From Arachis hypogaea (taxonomy: Eukaryota; Streptophyta; Magnoliopsida; Fabales; Fabaceae), in NCBI RefSeq assembly GCF_003086295.3, contig NC_092051.1, positions 63,861,772 to 63,925,771 on the forward strand: a stretch of 64,000 bases of DNA, written 5' to 3'. The notes under the pieces were generated by a model. The model was not told where the DNA came from and searched no databases. It saw nothing but the letters and a program-made list of their open reading frames with translations. This document shows positions 45,054-57,396 of the stretch, piece after piece (positions within the stretch are counted from its first letter, which is position 1; every line of letters begins with the position of its first letter). A program made the translations under genes and the position numbers.

Positions 45054-46476
45054 TGATAAACCACTATTTTATGGTTTATCTTGTGCTCAATTGAGTGGAT
45101 TTTATCAACTCTTTACCCACTTATTCATAATATTTGCATGGTTTTATATTTCCTTCCTAATTTTATTCTATAATTGGAAACTTGCTTCCCGAGCCTTTTA
45201 ATTACCAAAAATTAATCTCCCCTTATCACCATTCGATGTCTTGATATGTGTGTTAAGTATTTTTAGAGATTACAGGGCAGGAATGGCTTGGAGGATGGAA
45301 AGGAAGCATGTAAAAGTGGTAGGAAAACAAGAAGTTGAAGGAACTGCAAAGTTGTCAGCCTGACCCTCTCGCACTAAAATGGTCATAACTTGAGCTACAG
45401 AGATCCAAACGACGCGGTTCTAGTTGCGTTAGAAAGCTAACGGCCGGGGCTTCGATTTGATATATAATATGCCATAGTTGCCCTGAAGCTAAGCAACGCG
45501 GTCACGTGATCTACGCGGACGCGTCGCAGTGGCAAAAAAACCAGCGTGGCAGATTTCTTCTCTAGCAATTTCTGGACTGTTTTCGACCCAGTTTGCGGCT
45601 CAGAAAACACATATTAGAGGCTATAAAGTGGAAGAATGCATCCATACATGAACAAGCTTTCACATTCACAAATTTAGGAGTAGATGTAGTTTTTAGAGAG
45701 AGAGGTTCTCTCCTCTCTCTTAGGATTAAGATTTAGAATTTCTCTTAGTTTTAGGAGTGCCTCTCAATCCCAGGTTCAATGTTCCTTTAATTTATTTTTC
45801 TAATTTAATTTATGAACTCTTCCATGTTATATTTGATATCTTTATTAGTGCTAATTCGAGGTATTTTCAGATTTAATTTTGCTTTGCTTTATTTATATGA
45901 ATGCTTTTAATTTAATTTAGATTTTCCCCTTTTGGCTTTGGTTGAGTCATTGGAGACACTTGAGTTATCAAACTCATTGTTGATTGAAAATTAGAATTCT
46001 TCAAGAATTAATTCGGGTTCCAATAACTCTAACTTTTCCCAAGGAAAGACTTGGACTTGAGGAATCAGAATTAATTCATCAACTTAACTTACCTTCATAG
46101 TTAGAGGTTAACAAAGTGGGAGAAAAATCCAATTCTCATTACAATTGATAAGGATAACCAGGATAGGACTTTCAGTTTTAATACCTTGCCAAGAGTTTAT
46201 TTTATTATTACTATTATTCTTATTGTTCAACATACTGCTTCCTTACTTTCAAAACCCCCAATTTACAAACTCATAACCGATAATAAGAACATACCTCCCT
46301 GTAATTCCTCGAGAAGACGACCCGAGGTTTAAATACTCAGTTATCAATTTTAAAAGGGGTTTGTTACTTGTGACAACCAAAACGTTTGTATGAAAGGACT
46401 TTTGAAGGTTTAGAAACTATACTTGCAACGAGGATTTATCCGCAAATTTCTAGACCACGCAAAAGTTCTCTCATCA
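45054..46476 (+). repeat. E4 3' LTR
   Basis: 1423 bp, TGATAAACC to CTCTCATCA, TATAAAG at 45622. U3 words (about 45490-45525) precede the box. Confidence 0.95.
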
Positions 46477-49400
46477 ATGCTCAAGTGGCACGCCCACTTT
46501 AATGTGGCTCTTTTAAGCTTGCCATGCCACGCCTGGGTCTTCAAGTGGCACGCCCAAGTGATGATTTGAAGCTGGCGTGCCACGCCTTCGATACCAAGTG
46601 GCACGCCCAAGTTATTGTCCCCTCTGGATTGATGAACTGGCGTGTCACACCCCATGGTTCAAGTGGCATGCCCATAGTGTGTAATATGCTTGGCGTGCCA
46701 TGCCCAGCTTGGCGGGCCACGCCCCTTTTGTGGCCTTTGGCATTGCTCTCTGGAAACTTACACTGGCGTGCCACGCCCAACTCTTGGCATGCCATGCCCA
46801 TGTAAAGGCTTTAGGTGTCCTCTCTGGAAATCAATACTGGCATGCAATGCCTAGCTCCTGGCGTGCCACGCCCCTACATTTTCATGGTGTTTGTTCCAAG
46901 TGGCATGCCAGTTTCACATGCCCAGCTTGTTTTGTTGTTTTCTTCCCTTTTTTGTTGCTCTTTTCCACCTGAAATTCAGTACAAACCCATTTCAAAGCAA
47001 TGTACCATAATATTCATCCATTAATTCATGAATTACAGTGATCAAATGAGATTATGCTCTTTTATGGTCCTTTTTAGGAAAGAAAAAAAGGTTTGCTTGT
47101 CCCAAACTTAAGCTTTGCTTGTCCCAAGCAAATCAATGTGAGTGGTTCTTAAATGAATTGAGACTTGACCCTGAATGGGTGCAAACATTACTAAGGATAG
47201 GGCTAAGTATTGAACACATTCATGAATATTTTTGTTTCAATGTCACAAAAAACTCCTAGATCCTTGAGGGTTCTTCCAACTTTAAGCTTTAGGAGCCCTT
47301 TTTATTGATTGTCACCTTGAAGCAGTAAGACTTGTTCCATTTTCTTTTGATTGTTCTTTCCTTTTCAATTTTTCTTTTTCATTGACCATGACTCTAAGTG
47401 TTTTGTCTCAAGACAACCTTTTAGTTAGGCTTTCAATTAGCACTCCCAAACCAGTTGGCTTTAGGGTACTAGGTGTTGAAACACCCCTAAGAATTTACTT
47501 GTCCAGGTCTCTTTTCTTGACACATCTTCACCACAAGCATCTACTAGGATTTCTGACTCTTTTGAGTTATTTAGGGTTTCTTTCCATCATAGTAGTTGAT
47601 GCTCAGTGCCTTGGGTCTTTATTGCTTACTACTTCTTGGTTCTATGGATATTCAAGAAACACCCCTTAGCCTCTACTTGTCATACCTTCCAAGCCTAGTT
47701 GCTTTTCATGACTTATTTTCTTTTCAGTTCATTCAAGGTTCTACACTTAGTTCTTTATCTCTTAGTTTTTGAACAGTCCCACTTGGTCTTAGTCTCTTTT
47801 ACCCTTGTTTTTGTAACAACTCACAACAACTCTTATGGAGACAAACTATTCTTTTATTGATGTTGATAAAATTTGAAATAACTTTGCATTTTCTTTCTTG
47901 TAATGTAAAGGACTCATAAAAGACTTTAGGATATAAGAAAACTAAGCATTAAACATAAACTATCCTAACATTGCAACTTATTATTAGACAGAAATTCAAA
48001 CATAAAGAAAACTAAACAGAATTTTGAAATTTGAGAGTGTCAACCATGGGAATTAAAAACCTTGAGCAGCTTCAGTTCATTGGTCCTTTTCTTTGTCTTT
48101 CTTTTTGGAGGAGGAGGAGTCATCATCATCCTTTTTGGAAGATCCTTCTTGTGCCTTTGTGTCCTTGGGATTCCAAAATCTCATCCTTCTCATGTAATTT
48201 CTTTCATTCTCCTTGTGCTTAGCCATAATTTCCTCTTGTCTCGCACTCAACTCTTTCATTCCTTGCAGGAATGTTGGGTATCCGGGGTTTAAGGCAGCCA
48301 CAGCATTACACAAGTGATTCAGCTTTGCTTGTGTGTTGATATCATATTGCCTCCTTGAAATAGTTCTGGCATCATAAAGATTCCTGAACTTAGCAAGGTT
48401 CCTCTGCTGCCATTTATTTTGCTCCACTATGTTGTTGAGTGCACTTTGTATCTCTCCCAAGTCGAACTGTTCTTGCTGCTCCTTCCTCATGTGCTCCAAA
48501 CTCTTTTGAAGTTGTTGTATCTTCTCATTCACTTGGTCCTATTGTTTTTGTTAATCCTTGAGTTGGTTGACATCCTCTCTCAGATGGTGTACGTCTCCTC
48601 TCATTTGGTGTATATCTCCTTGCAATTACTCCCAGTTGAAACCTTCAAAAAATTGTTGGTATTGTTGGTATGGTGGTGGTTGGAGTACTAGGTAGTGTGG
48701 TTGCTCTTCAGCCCCTTCTTCTTGTTATGGTTGCTCTTGTGGGTCATGTTTCTTAATTCTTTCTTCATAGCTCTGGGTTGAGTTTATTTGCTTCACCATC
48801 AACATCCTATCTATGTTTGAGGGGTTGTAGTCGACGACTTTCCCTCTCACATAGCTAAGATAGCCATAGGGTTGCCCTGGCTGAGGCACAGCATTGGCGT
48901 AGAATTCTCTAACCAAGCTTTCCACCACTTTCCTTGGTGGGTTACACAAGAGTGCCCATTCTCTGTTGTTGATTTCCCTGTTGATCACAGGGTGTTCATT
49001 CCTCGCCAGTTGAAAGCCAACCTTTGGAATGATTTACCTCTCACTCACCCAACCATAAAATTGGTTATGGTTGAATGAAGAGAGGAACTTATATTCATTG
49101 TGGGTTGAGGATCCTGAGGTTAGTTCCTTGGTCTTTCTCTTCTTTAATGATGAGGCTCTTGGTGGTGCCAATGGATTGAGGAATGATGTTTGAAGGGTTA
49201 AAGAAAGTTAGAGAATATTGGAAGAGAGTAAGCAAAACACAGTTTTACTTCAACACCAAACTTAGGACTATCCCAATGAAGAAAAGGGAAAGAAAGGTAA
49301 AGAAAAGAAGGGGGGAAAGAAGTGTGGAGGTTCTCTCGTGTAGGAGGTTTGGGTTCAAAGTGTGAAGAGAAGTGAAAAGTGAGGGGCTTTTATAGAGGTA

Positions 49401-50265
49401 GGAAGTGTAGTCTGGAGGGTGGAAAGTGAAAATAATTCAATGTTTTCCCACTTGTGGAGTGGCGCCTAGCGTGGGAAGAGGCGCCAATCTGTATCCCTTT
49501 TGGCTTCCTGTATGTGTTGAGTATCAAAGTGCAAGTACACTTTGACTTCTTGCTTTATGAGCTATCAATCATGTGGACCCCATTCTCACTCCTGAAAATA
49601 AAAACCGAAACCCCATCAGTAATGATAAAAGAATCCTTCACATTCCTTATAGTGTGATCCAATGAAATTGCAACTGATGAGTGTCCTTTGGGACACCAAA
49701 CTTAATTCCATTGCATCTAATAAATTGGATTCATCCATGGGTTTTTAATGTGTTCATAAGAGTGAATTAATTTTAATCCTTTCACATTCCTTCACCTCTA
49801 TCCCCTTCTGAACACATTTAAAATCAACTTTTATGCACCCACCAATTTATTAAATGCTTTCAACTTGAATGGTATTGGGCTTGCTAGGTGATATTTGTAT
49901 GGTGGTGGCCACACCAAACTTAATCTCTGGGCTTACTTCTCAAAATTAATTCATTCAGATGGTTGTAAGCCTAGATTAAGTGAATTAGCGGCCACACCAA
50001 ACTTAGCTTTTTAGCTAGTTCTCAGCCCAATTACTCATCATCAGTAAATATGTTCATTAAGTTGCACTTTTAGAGAGAAATAAAATTAATCATGGAGATT
50101 CACTAACTATCAAACAAAAATTTAAACTACCTAATCTACCATTTACAAATACTTTTAGAGAGCAAGAATTTAAAAGAATTAAATTGGAACTAAAACTACC
50201 TAAATCAACAATCTTAAGCTACTTCTAGAAAGCAATAAATCAAAAGGATATAAAGTTTTGACGTG
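46477..50265 (-). mobile_element. E0-B: minus-strand Athila-like element, copy B
   Basis: Minus order: upstream interval (50265 down to 49174), aORF (49173 down to 48077), untranslated region (48076 down to about 47089), LTR start (47088 down to 46477) cut by E4. The upstream interval has a GGCGCC-type inverted repeat at about 49460-49485 and CACACCAAACTTA words. The LTR part carries GGCGTGGCACGCC words (46480-46925) in reverse orientation, so E0 belongs to the E3 LTR family. Confidence 0.8.
48077..49173 (-). pseudogene. E0-B aORF (decayed, uninterrupted)
   Basis: Uninterrupted version of the aORF that E1 splits in copy A. The start codon is TTG here (ATG in copy A at 8920). An early TAA lies near 49050. 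The frame gives INREINNREWALLCNPPRK, VREFYANA, SYVRGK and DYNPSNIDRM, TAA at 48725, a Pro/Gln/Tyr linker with more TAA/TAG, then a 150-residue Gln/Glu-rich coiled-coil tail (48077-48532) with a lysine/aspartate-rich end. At least five nonsense codons, most of them TAA/TAG at likely Gln positions. Confidence 0.75.
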
Positions 50266-51750
50266 TGATAAACCACTATTTCATGGTTTATCTTGTGCTC
50301 AATTGAGTGTTTTTTATCAACTCTTTACCCACTTATTCATACTAATTGCATGATTTTACATTTTTCTTCCTAATTTTGTGCTATGATTGATAACATGTTT
50401 CTTTAGTCTTAATTTGCTAATATTAATCCTCTCTTATTATCATTAGATGCCTTGATATGTGTGTTAAGTGTTTTCGGAGATTACAAGGCAGGAATGGCTT
50501 AGAGGATGGAAAGGAAGCATACAAAAGTGGAAGGAATACGAGAAATTGAAGGAACTGCAAAGCTGTCAACCTGACCCTCTCGCACTAAATCGATCATAAC
50601 TTGAGCTATAAAGGTCCAAATCAGGCGTTTCCAGTTGCGTTGGAAAGCTAACGTCCGGGGCTTCGATTTGATATATAATTTGCCATAGTGGCCATACAGA
50701 TAAGTGACGCGAAAACGTGCTCCACGCGGACGCGTCGCAGTGACAAAAATCAGCATTTTCTGGGCTGATTCTGGCCCAGTTTTCGGCCCAGAAAACACAG
50801 ATTAGAGGCTATAAAGCAGAGAAATCCATTCATTCATGAGAGGACTTGGATATTCACATAGTTTTAGGCTTTAGATGTAGTTTTAGAGAGAGAGGTTCTC
50901 TCATCTCTCTTAGGATCTAGGATTTAGGATTTAGATTTTTAGGATTAGGATTCCTCTCAGTTTATGGTTATTTCTTCATTCCAGGTTCAATGTTCCTTAA
51001 TTTATGTTTCTCTTCTACTTTCAGATACTCTAATGCTTTTACTTGTTAATTACTTATGTTGCCAAATTATCTTATGAACTTTTCCATGTTAAGATTTAAA
51101 TGTTCTATTTAATATAATTGGAGGTATTTCAGAATTAAGATTGCTTTGATTTATTTATGTTATAGACATTTTCAATTTAATTTAAGATTTATTCCCCTTT
51201 TGCTTTGGTTAATTAATTGGGGACACTTGAGTTATCAAACTCCTTGTTGATTGAAAATTGGAATTCTTTGCTGATTGATTTGAATTCCATTAACTCTAGT
51301 CTTTTTTTAGGAATTGACTAGGACCTGAGGAATCAAATTGATTCATCCACTTAACTTACCTTCATAGTTAGAGGTTAATCAAAGTGGGAGCAGAATCCAA
51401 TTCTCATCACAATTGATAAGGATAACTAGGATAGGACCTCAATTTCTTATACCTTGCCAAGAGATTTTATTATTATTAATTTATTTTTCTTGTTATTTAA
51501 ATTACTTGTTCTCTATTTCAAAAACCCAAAAATATATCTTTTTACATAACCAATAATAAATCATACTTTCCTACAATTCCTTGAGAAGACGACCCGAGGT
51601 TTGAATACTTCGGTTATAAATTTTATTGGGTTTTGTTACTTGTGACAACCAAACTTTTGTAAGAAAGGAATTCTTGTCGGTCTAAAAGCTATACTTACAA
51701 CGCGAATTTAATTGTGAAATTTCTAGATCGTGCGAGAGTTTTGTTCTTCA
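50266..51750 (+). repeat. E2-B 5' LTR
   Basis: 1485 bp, TATAAAG at 50810; PBS TGGCACCGTTGCGGGGGA at 51754-51771 with the same two changes as E2-A. Confidence 0.92.
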
Positions 51751-51771
51751 AAATGGCACCGTTGCGGGGGA

Positions 51772-52392
51772 ATTGAAAATGTGTGCCTTATTATTGGTTA
51801 TTGTAAATATTTACTTTTAAATTGATTTTTTCGAAAAAAAAATTTCATATTTTTATTTTAATTGTTTTTATCTTATCTTATCCTAGTTTTAAATATCAAA
51901 ATTCAAATCTTTTTTCAAAAATCATATCTTTTTTAAAATCTTACCTTATCTTATTTCAAAATCAGATATCAAATTTCAATATTTAGATTCCAAAAATCAA
52001 AATTCAAATTTCAAAATTTAAATTTAGAATTTTAAAAATCAAACCTTTTCAAAATTTAAATCTTTTTCAAATCTTTATCTTATATTGTTGACTTTTTCAA
52101 AATTCAAATTTCAAAATTTGAAAATTCAAATTTCAAATTTCAAATTTCAAATTTCAAATTTCAAATTTCAAAATTTAAAATTCAAACTTCATTTTTCAAA
52201 TTCAAAAATTTAAATTTCAAAACCTTTTAATCTAAAAACTTATCTTCTCTTACCTAACTTATCTTATATTTTCTACTCCTAAAATCAAATCTTTTTCAAA
52301 CCTTTTCTCTTATTTTATTTTATTTTATTTTATTTTATTTTATTTTTCTTTGCTTGTTTATTTGTTTTTATTTTTAATTTTTATTAGCTACT
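51772..52392 (+). other. E2-B leader
   Basis: AAATTTC tandem units (about 52125-52170) and an expanded TTTTA run (about 52312-52347, longer than in E2-A). Confidence 0.7.
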
Positions 52393-54183
52393 ATGAATTC
52401 TCACCCCTCTGGTTTGAAGTTTGGTTCTAATGTTATTGCAAGGAATGGAAATTATAACAGGAACAAGCATCAAGGTCAAAACAATCAAAGATGGAAGGAG
52501 CCACAAGGAGTTGATCAACCCTCTTGGCAACAACCCCCTCCAATGCGCTATAACCAACAACCATTCTGTGATGCATACCAAGACAATAGTTATGGTGGAC
52601 CCTTTTGTGACAAACCACCTCTACCAAATTACTATGGTCAAGAGCCATTCCAGGGAGCGTACAAAGATGATGAATATGATGGACCCCCTTGTAATTACCA
52701 ACAAACCCCATCATATGCTTATGAACCACCTCCCCAACACACTTTTGAACCACCATACTCACAAGCCCCTTTACACCATTCACCTCCATATGACCCTAAC
52801 TCCTATCCACCCCAACCTCCATTGGATAACAACACACTCATCTCTAATATCATTGGTCTCACCTCTACACTCCAAAATCTTATATCCCGCAAGGACCAAC
52901 CCTCTACCTCCAATATTCAACCCTCAAGCTTCAGTGCGCTTCCTTTTCAACCACATAGTAATCTTTCCATCCCATCACCACCCTCTATGGAAGAGCACCC
53001 GCATCCATTAATCCAAGAGCAAGATGATCCCAGTTATGCTATTGATATGGAACAAGAAAGAAGAAATCATCTTCGCGAATCCATACTTCATAAGAAGCTA
53101 GAGGAGGCCCTACAGATGAAGGTAGCGGAAACCCTTGAAGTTGAAGGAGTGGTTGAAGAATTAGTGAAGGAAGACATCAAGGAGGAGTCTGATTTTGTCT
53201 TAGAGCAAGAGGAAGCCCAAAATGTGGAAATACGTGAGACCCTTGAAGATGAAGACATAGTTAAAGGGAGTTTTCATGGAAAAAAAATCATCAAGGATGA
53301 GTACGATTTTATACTAAAACAACTGGACAAAGCAGTAATTACTAAAGAGGAGGAAGTGGTTGAAGACTTAGGAGATGCTGAACCTCCATGGGAAAGTCAA
53401 GTTATAGATCCTCCTTCAAAGACGTTCGAAATTGATGTTGAGGAGCGTGTACAACCTCTAAGGCATATCATGGCTAAAGACTTTGAAGAGGTTGATCAAG
53501 AGATGGAGATTAAAGAAGAAGAAGCACAACCTACCATGGCCTTGGTGAGTAATGAAGAAGATAATGAATTGGAAGAAAGCTACCAAGAGGAAGAGGTTGA
53601 AATTGAAGAAGCTTGCAAAGAGGTGGAAGTTATCATGGAAGAACACAAGGGAATGGAGCTTGAAATCACCTTGCCAAAGTTGTTGGAGACCTCTCCCCCT
53701 AAGCCACCATTATCCTTCACAACATTCATGTGGGTAAAATACTTATCCTTAACATTTACCTTCCCGCTTGAATATGGGCTACTTGAGACAGATGGTCAGC
53801 TTAGAGCTCTTTATGGCTTTAAGAGTAAGAGGGAGATGGTTAGTGGTTGGCAACACCATCCTAGGTTCGTTATGGTTGGAAGCTCAGGGCCTGATTGCAA
53901 GGGTTGGCATAATTCTCAATTAATTGGGTCTAGGAGGATGTTTGGGTGCCTAAATGAGAATTCTAAGGCTGAACCACCTGGACGGAATCATCATGATCCA
54001 CTTGAAGACGGGTGTAGAAACAAGATTTGGGATCTGGGAATATATGAGGATCAAATTTGGAAGCTCAAAGCTTGTAAAGAACTTCATCAAAGCTTGAGAA
54101 ATTTATTTGGTATTGATAGAGCTTATTGGAAGTCCAAGCATTGGTGGAAGTTTCAAGACGAGTTCAAGCACAAGCCACCATGA
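52393..54183 (+). CDS. Intact 596-codon acidic ORF of a non-autonomous retrotransposon, unknown function
   Basis: I do not recognise a domain. Residues 1-45 are basic and Asn/Lys-rich (NYNRNKHQG). About 45-145 is Pro/Tyr/Gln-rich with repeated YE/YS-PPP units, reminiscent of low-complexity linkers. About 195-445 is strongly acidic, with Glu/Val/Lys heptad-like runs and repeated EEVVEDLGDAEPPWES-type blocks. About 445-596 is a conserved, mixed C-terminal part with LPKLLETSPPKPP, LEYGLLETDGQLRALYG, SGWQHHPRFVMVG and a Trp-rich end (KSKHWWKFQDEFKHKPP). It stands in place of gag-pol between leader and post-stop hairpin. No zinc knuckle, protease or RT motif, signal peptide or membrane segment. 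Homologues in E2-A and E4 are broken. Confidence 0.8.
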   Translation: MNSHPSGLKFGSNVIARNGNYNRNKHQGQNNQRWKEPQGVDQPSWQQPPPMRYNQQPFCDAYQDNSYGGPFCDKPPLPNYYGQEPFQGAYKDDEYDGPPCNYQQTPSYAYEPPPQHTFEPPYSQAPLHHSPPYDPNSYPPQPPLDNNTLISNIIGLTSTLQNLISRKDQPSTSNIQPSSFSALPFQPHSNLSIPSPPSMEEHPHPLIQEQDDPSYAIDMEQERRNHLRESILHKKLEEALQMKVAETLEVEGVVEELVKEDIKEESDFVLEQEEAQNVEIRETLEDEDIVKGSFHGKKIIKDEYDFILKQLDKAVITKEEEVVEDLGDAEPPWESQVIDPPSKTFEIDVEERVQPLRHIMAKDFEEVDQEMEIKEEEAQPTMALVSNEEDNELEESYQEEEVEIEEACKEVEVIMEEHKGMELEITLPKLLETSPPKPPLSFTTFMWVKYLSLTFTFPLEYGLLETDGQLRALYGFKSKREMVSGWQHHPRFVMVGSSGPDCKGWHNSQLIGSRRMFGCLNENSKAEPPGRNHHDPLEDGCRNKIWDLGIYEDQIWKLKACKELHQSLRNLFGIDRAYWKSKHWWKFQDEFKHKPP

Positions 54184-54232
54184 TAAGGAGCTCACCAAAT
54201 GTCCAACCTAAGGACTTTAACTAAAAGTGCTA

Positions 54233-54250
54233 GGTGGGAGACAACCTACC
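54233..54250 (+). promoter_or_regulatory. E2-B post-stop hairpin (GGTGGG / CCTACC)
   Basis: As in E2-A, but one 3' arm C is T, leaving a G-T wobble; the stem can still form. 49 nt after the stop. Confidence 0.7.
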
Positions 54251-54394
54251 ATGGTATGATCGTTCTTTTTCAGTCTTAGTTTTATTTTGTTTTGTTCTTA
54301 GCTTTATTTTATTCTATTTTTCTTAGTGTTCATTCATAATGCCTGCATCAGCATCTGCATTTTGCATTTTGCATACTGCATATAAAAAAAAAAA

Positions 54395-54945
54395 CACGCA
54401 CGCGACGCGTAAGCATCGCTGACGCGTCCGCGTCACCATTGCATTTTGAAGAAAAAAAAAGAATTGGACAGAAAGTCACGCAAAAGCGTGGCTGGAGGCG
54501 TGCCTTAGGCACAAACATGCCCACGCGACCGCGTCAATGACGCGGCCGCGTCATTTTGAAAATTTTCCTCCCACGCGTCCGCGTCACCCACGCGAATGCG
54601 TGCCCCTAAAAATCGACGTAAAAGAAGTATATGACAGTAAGTTATAATGGAGCTGGGCTGGACTCGTACTAGAAGCACAAGCCCTCCCACGCGAATGCGC
54701 GCCTCATGCGTCCGCGTTGTTTTTCAAAGTATGGCCACTCATGCGACCGCGTCAACCACGCGATTGCGTCACCCTAAAATTTGGCAAAATGGGTATGAAA
54801 CAGAGAGTTACACGAACGCATGGCTACCCTCGCGCCATTCGCATAAATCAAGTCATGCGACCGCGTGACCCACGCGTCAACGTCACTTGAAAATATCACA
54901 AAACACGTGAACGCGTGACCCACGCGTCCGCGTCGCTTGCGTTGC
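54395..54945 (+). repeat. E2-B ACGCG word array
   Basis: Counterpart of 14123-14668, with many single-base differences at CpG sites. Confidence 0.85.
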
Positions 54946-55520
54946 ACAACTTATCCAGATCAGCGCCAATTATCTTATCTTTTCTTTTCTAATCCTAATT
55001 TTTTCTATCTTTTCTTCTTTCTTCTTTCTTTCTTACTTTATCTTTTTAACCTCTCATCCCTCTTCACTTCTATTCTATTTTATTTAATTTATTTGCATAC
55101 TTTCATTTATTACATTTTAATTTTGTGCATATTTTTATCTTCTTTTCTAAGTCTATTATTTTTCCAATGGTGTTAAATTTTCTTATTCAACTGTTACATC
55201 TTTTCTGGTATTATTTTGGTGCTTAGTGACTTGTTTTCTAATGTTGGATAATATTATTTAAGTCAATGTTGATCTTTTCTGATACCTGTATTCCTTTTGC
55301 ATTGACATGAGCTTATACTATCTTGCATTACCCACACTCTCTTCCCCTTTTTTGCAATTTTTGCACTATTGATATGCCATTTGCTTCTACTATTTTCTCA
55401 CTTGCATGTTGTAGCTACCATGTAATTGAAACCCTTATTATTTGGCATTAACACCCATATTTTTTTTGTTTTCTATCTTTATTCCTGGGTTACTTTCCTT
55501 CTTCTTCCTCTTCTTTCAGG

Positions 55521-55664
55521 ATGGCCACCGAGGAAGGGAAACAGAAAACTTTTAGATGGGGCAACCGACAAGTCCATCTGCAAAATCTTTGGAGAAAAGC
55601 GCCAATTGGAACAGTCCGTCCACCTACACATCTCAGCATGCACCGAGGATGGTGCAATCTTTAA
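55521..55664 (+). CDS. E2-B small 47-codon ORF
   Basis: Directly after TTTCAG/G. Same length as 15250-15393 with a few residue changes (for example Arg for Thr at residue 12). Hairpin 2 at 55640-55655. Translation is unproven. Confidence 0.45.
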   Translation: MATEEGKQKTFRWGNRQVHLQNLWRKAPIGTVRPPTHLSMHRGWCNL

Positions 55665-57175
55665 GTGTGGGGAGGTCGATACCGATCTCCATGCGTTAGT
55701 TCTTTTCTTCTCAACACCAATGTTTTATTTTCTTTGCAAATTCATTGTTGCATTTGCATATTTGATTGCATGTTTGTTTGATTTTATGCATTTAGTTACT
55801 ACTTGGTTGATGTAATATTTTCTTTTTCAAGAAATTTTTATAGTATTCCACTAATTTAAATTGAAAAATTTTTTTCTGTTAAAACTTGTTTGAAGTTGTA
55901 TTTGGAACATAGTTTAACAAGCTAAAGAACACACAACCTATGAAATTTTGAGCTTATTTATATGGTTACATTATTTAACCATAAATTTTTATTCTTGTGT
56001 GTTTACTTCTCTTTGATTGCAATCTTTTCTTTGTTCCATTCTATATGTCCACTATTTAGTGTATTTACATGCTTGCATATAATTGATGCCATTACTTGTT
56101 TAACTCACTTATCCCAAATAAGCCTACCTTTTCAATTACCTTTGTTAGCCACTTTGAGCCTATTAAATCCCATTTGTTCTATATTTTACCACATCACTAG
56201 CCTTAAGCGGAAAAACAAGTAATCACCCCAATTGAATCTTTGGTTAGCTTAACATAGAGATTATGTATCAATTAAGTGTGGGAAAACTGTGGGAACATGG
56301 GTTAATAAGGGAATTTGTTATGTTTTTATTTTGATAAAAAATTAGAAATTTGGGTACATACTCAGGTGAGACCAAAAAAATTAAAAAAATCCATGTGCAT
56401 TGATAAGTTATGTTTATTTTTCTATATAAAAAAATAAGAAAAGAGAAAAAAATTGAAAAAAAAATCCAAAAAAAAATTTATTCAATAAATAAATAAATAA
56501 GGGGACAAAATTACCCCAATGTTAAGTTAAGTTAAGGAAAAGATCAATGCATATGTGATAAAAATTAAAAGAAAGGTTGATGCATGAGTATGAGGTGAAA
56601 AAAATGGGAATTTTTGGGTAGCTTGGAATGATTCTCGAGTTATATAGAGTGTATGTATGTTAGGTGAGAGCTTGGTTAGTCAAAGATTCAATTTATAGCT
56701 CACTTAGCCATATATATACCTTTACCCTTACCTTAGCCCCATTACAACCTTGAAAAAGACCTCATGATGTTTGCATCGATATACTAGATATTTTTTGATT
56801 GGTTACATGAAGAACAAAGTTTAGAAAGAATGACTAGGGAAGAGTAGAGTGATTAATCCTAGACACTTGAGAGATTAAAGTGCATATACACTACCAGTGA
56901 GGGTTCAATGCTTGATTCTGTGTCCCCTGCTTTCATGAGCTATCTTCTTAGAAGTTTACTTGTCTTTTATTATATAATTTGAATTAGTGAAATCTGATTT
57001 ATGTTTTTCTTGAAGAGCTTATTTACTTTTAACTAAGTAGGTGGAAACATCTTAGCATGTAGTTGCATTCATCTAGATAGGTTGCATTTCATACATTCTA
57101 CCATTCCTCTTCACTCCTTTATAGCTTCTCTTAAGCTTAGCATGAGGACATGCTAATGTTTAAGTGTGGGGAGGT
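55665..57175 (+). other. E2-B 3' untranslated region
   Basis: Matches 15394-16905, again with TAAGTGTGGGGAGGT at both ends; nothing coding. Confidence 0.7.
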
Positions 57176-57396
57176 TGATAAACCACTATTTCATGGTTTA
57201 TCTTGTGCTCAATTGAGTGGTTTTTTTATCAACTCTTTACCCACTTATTCATACTAATTGCATGGTTTTACATTTTCCTTCCTAATTTTGTGCTATGATT
57301 GAAAACATGTTTCTTTAGTCTTAATTTGCTAATATTAATCCTCTCTTATTACCATTAGATGCCTTGATATGTGTGTTAAGTGTTTTCAGAGATTAC
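57176..57396 (+). repeat. E2-B 3' LTR, first 221 bp
   Basis: Stops at ATTAC (57392-57396) where E3-B starts. It shares four 3'-LTR-specific variants with E2-A. Confidence 0.92.

Larger units (their letters stand above)
39248..46476 (+). mobile_element. E4: non-autonomous relative of E2, left LTR truncated
   Basis: Same design as E2: LTR, canonical PBS, leader, one acidic ORF, hairpin, ACGCG array, small ORF behind an acceptor-like site, untranslated region, full 3' LTR. The left LTR lacks about its first 190 bp and abuts E7 pol. Right flank ATGCT has no partner because the left end is gone. Confidence 0.9.
50266..57396 (+). mobile_element. E2-B: copy of E2 with intact ORF
   Basis: Same structure as E2-A, with the 3' LTR cut by E3-B at the same base. 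It is the better preserved copy: the large ORF is open throughout. Confidence 0.92.
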
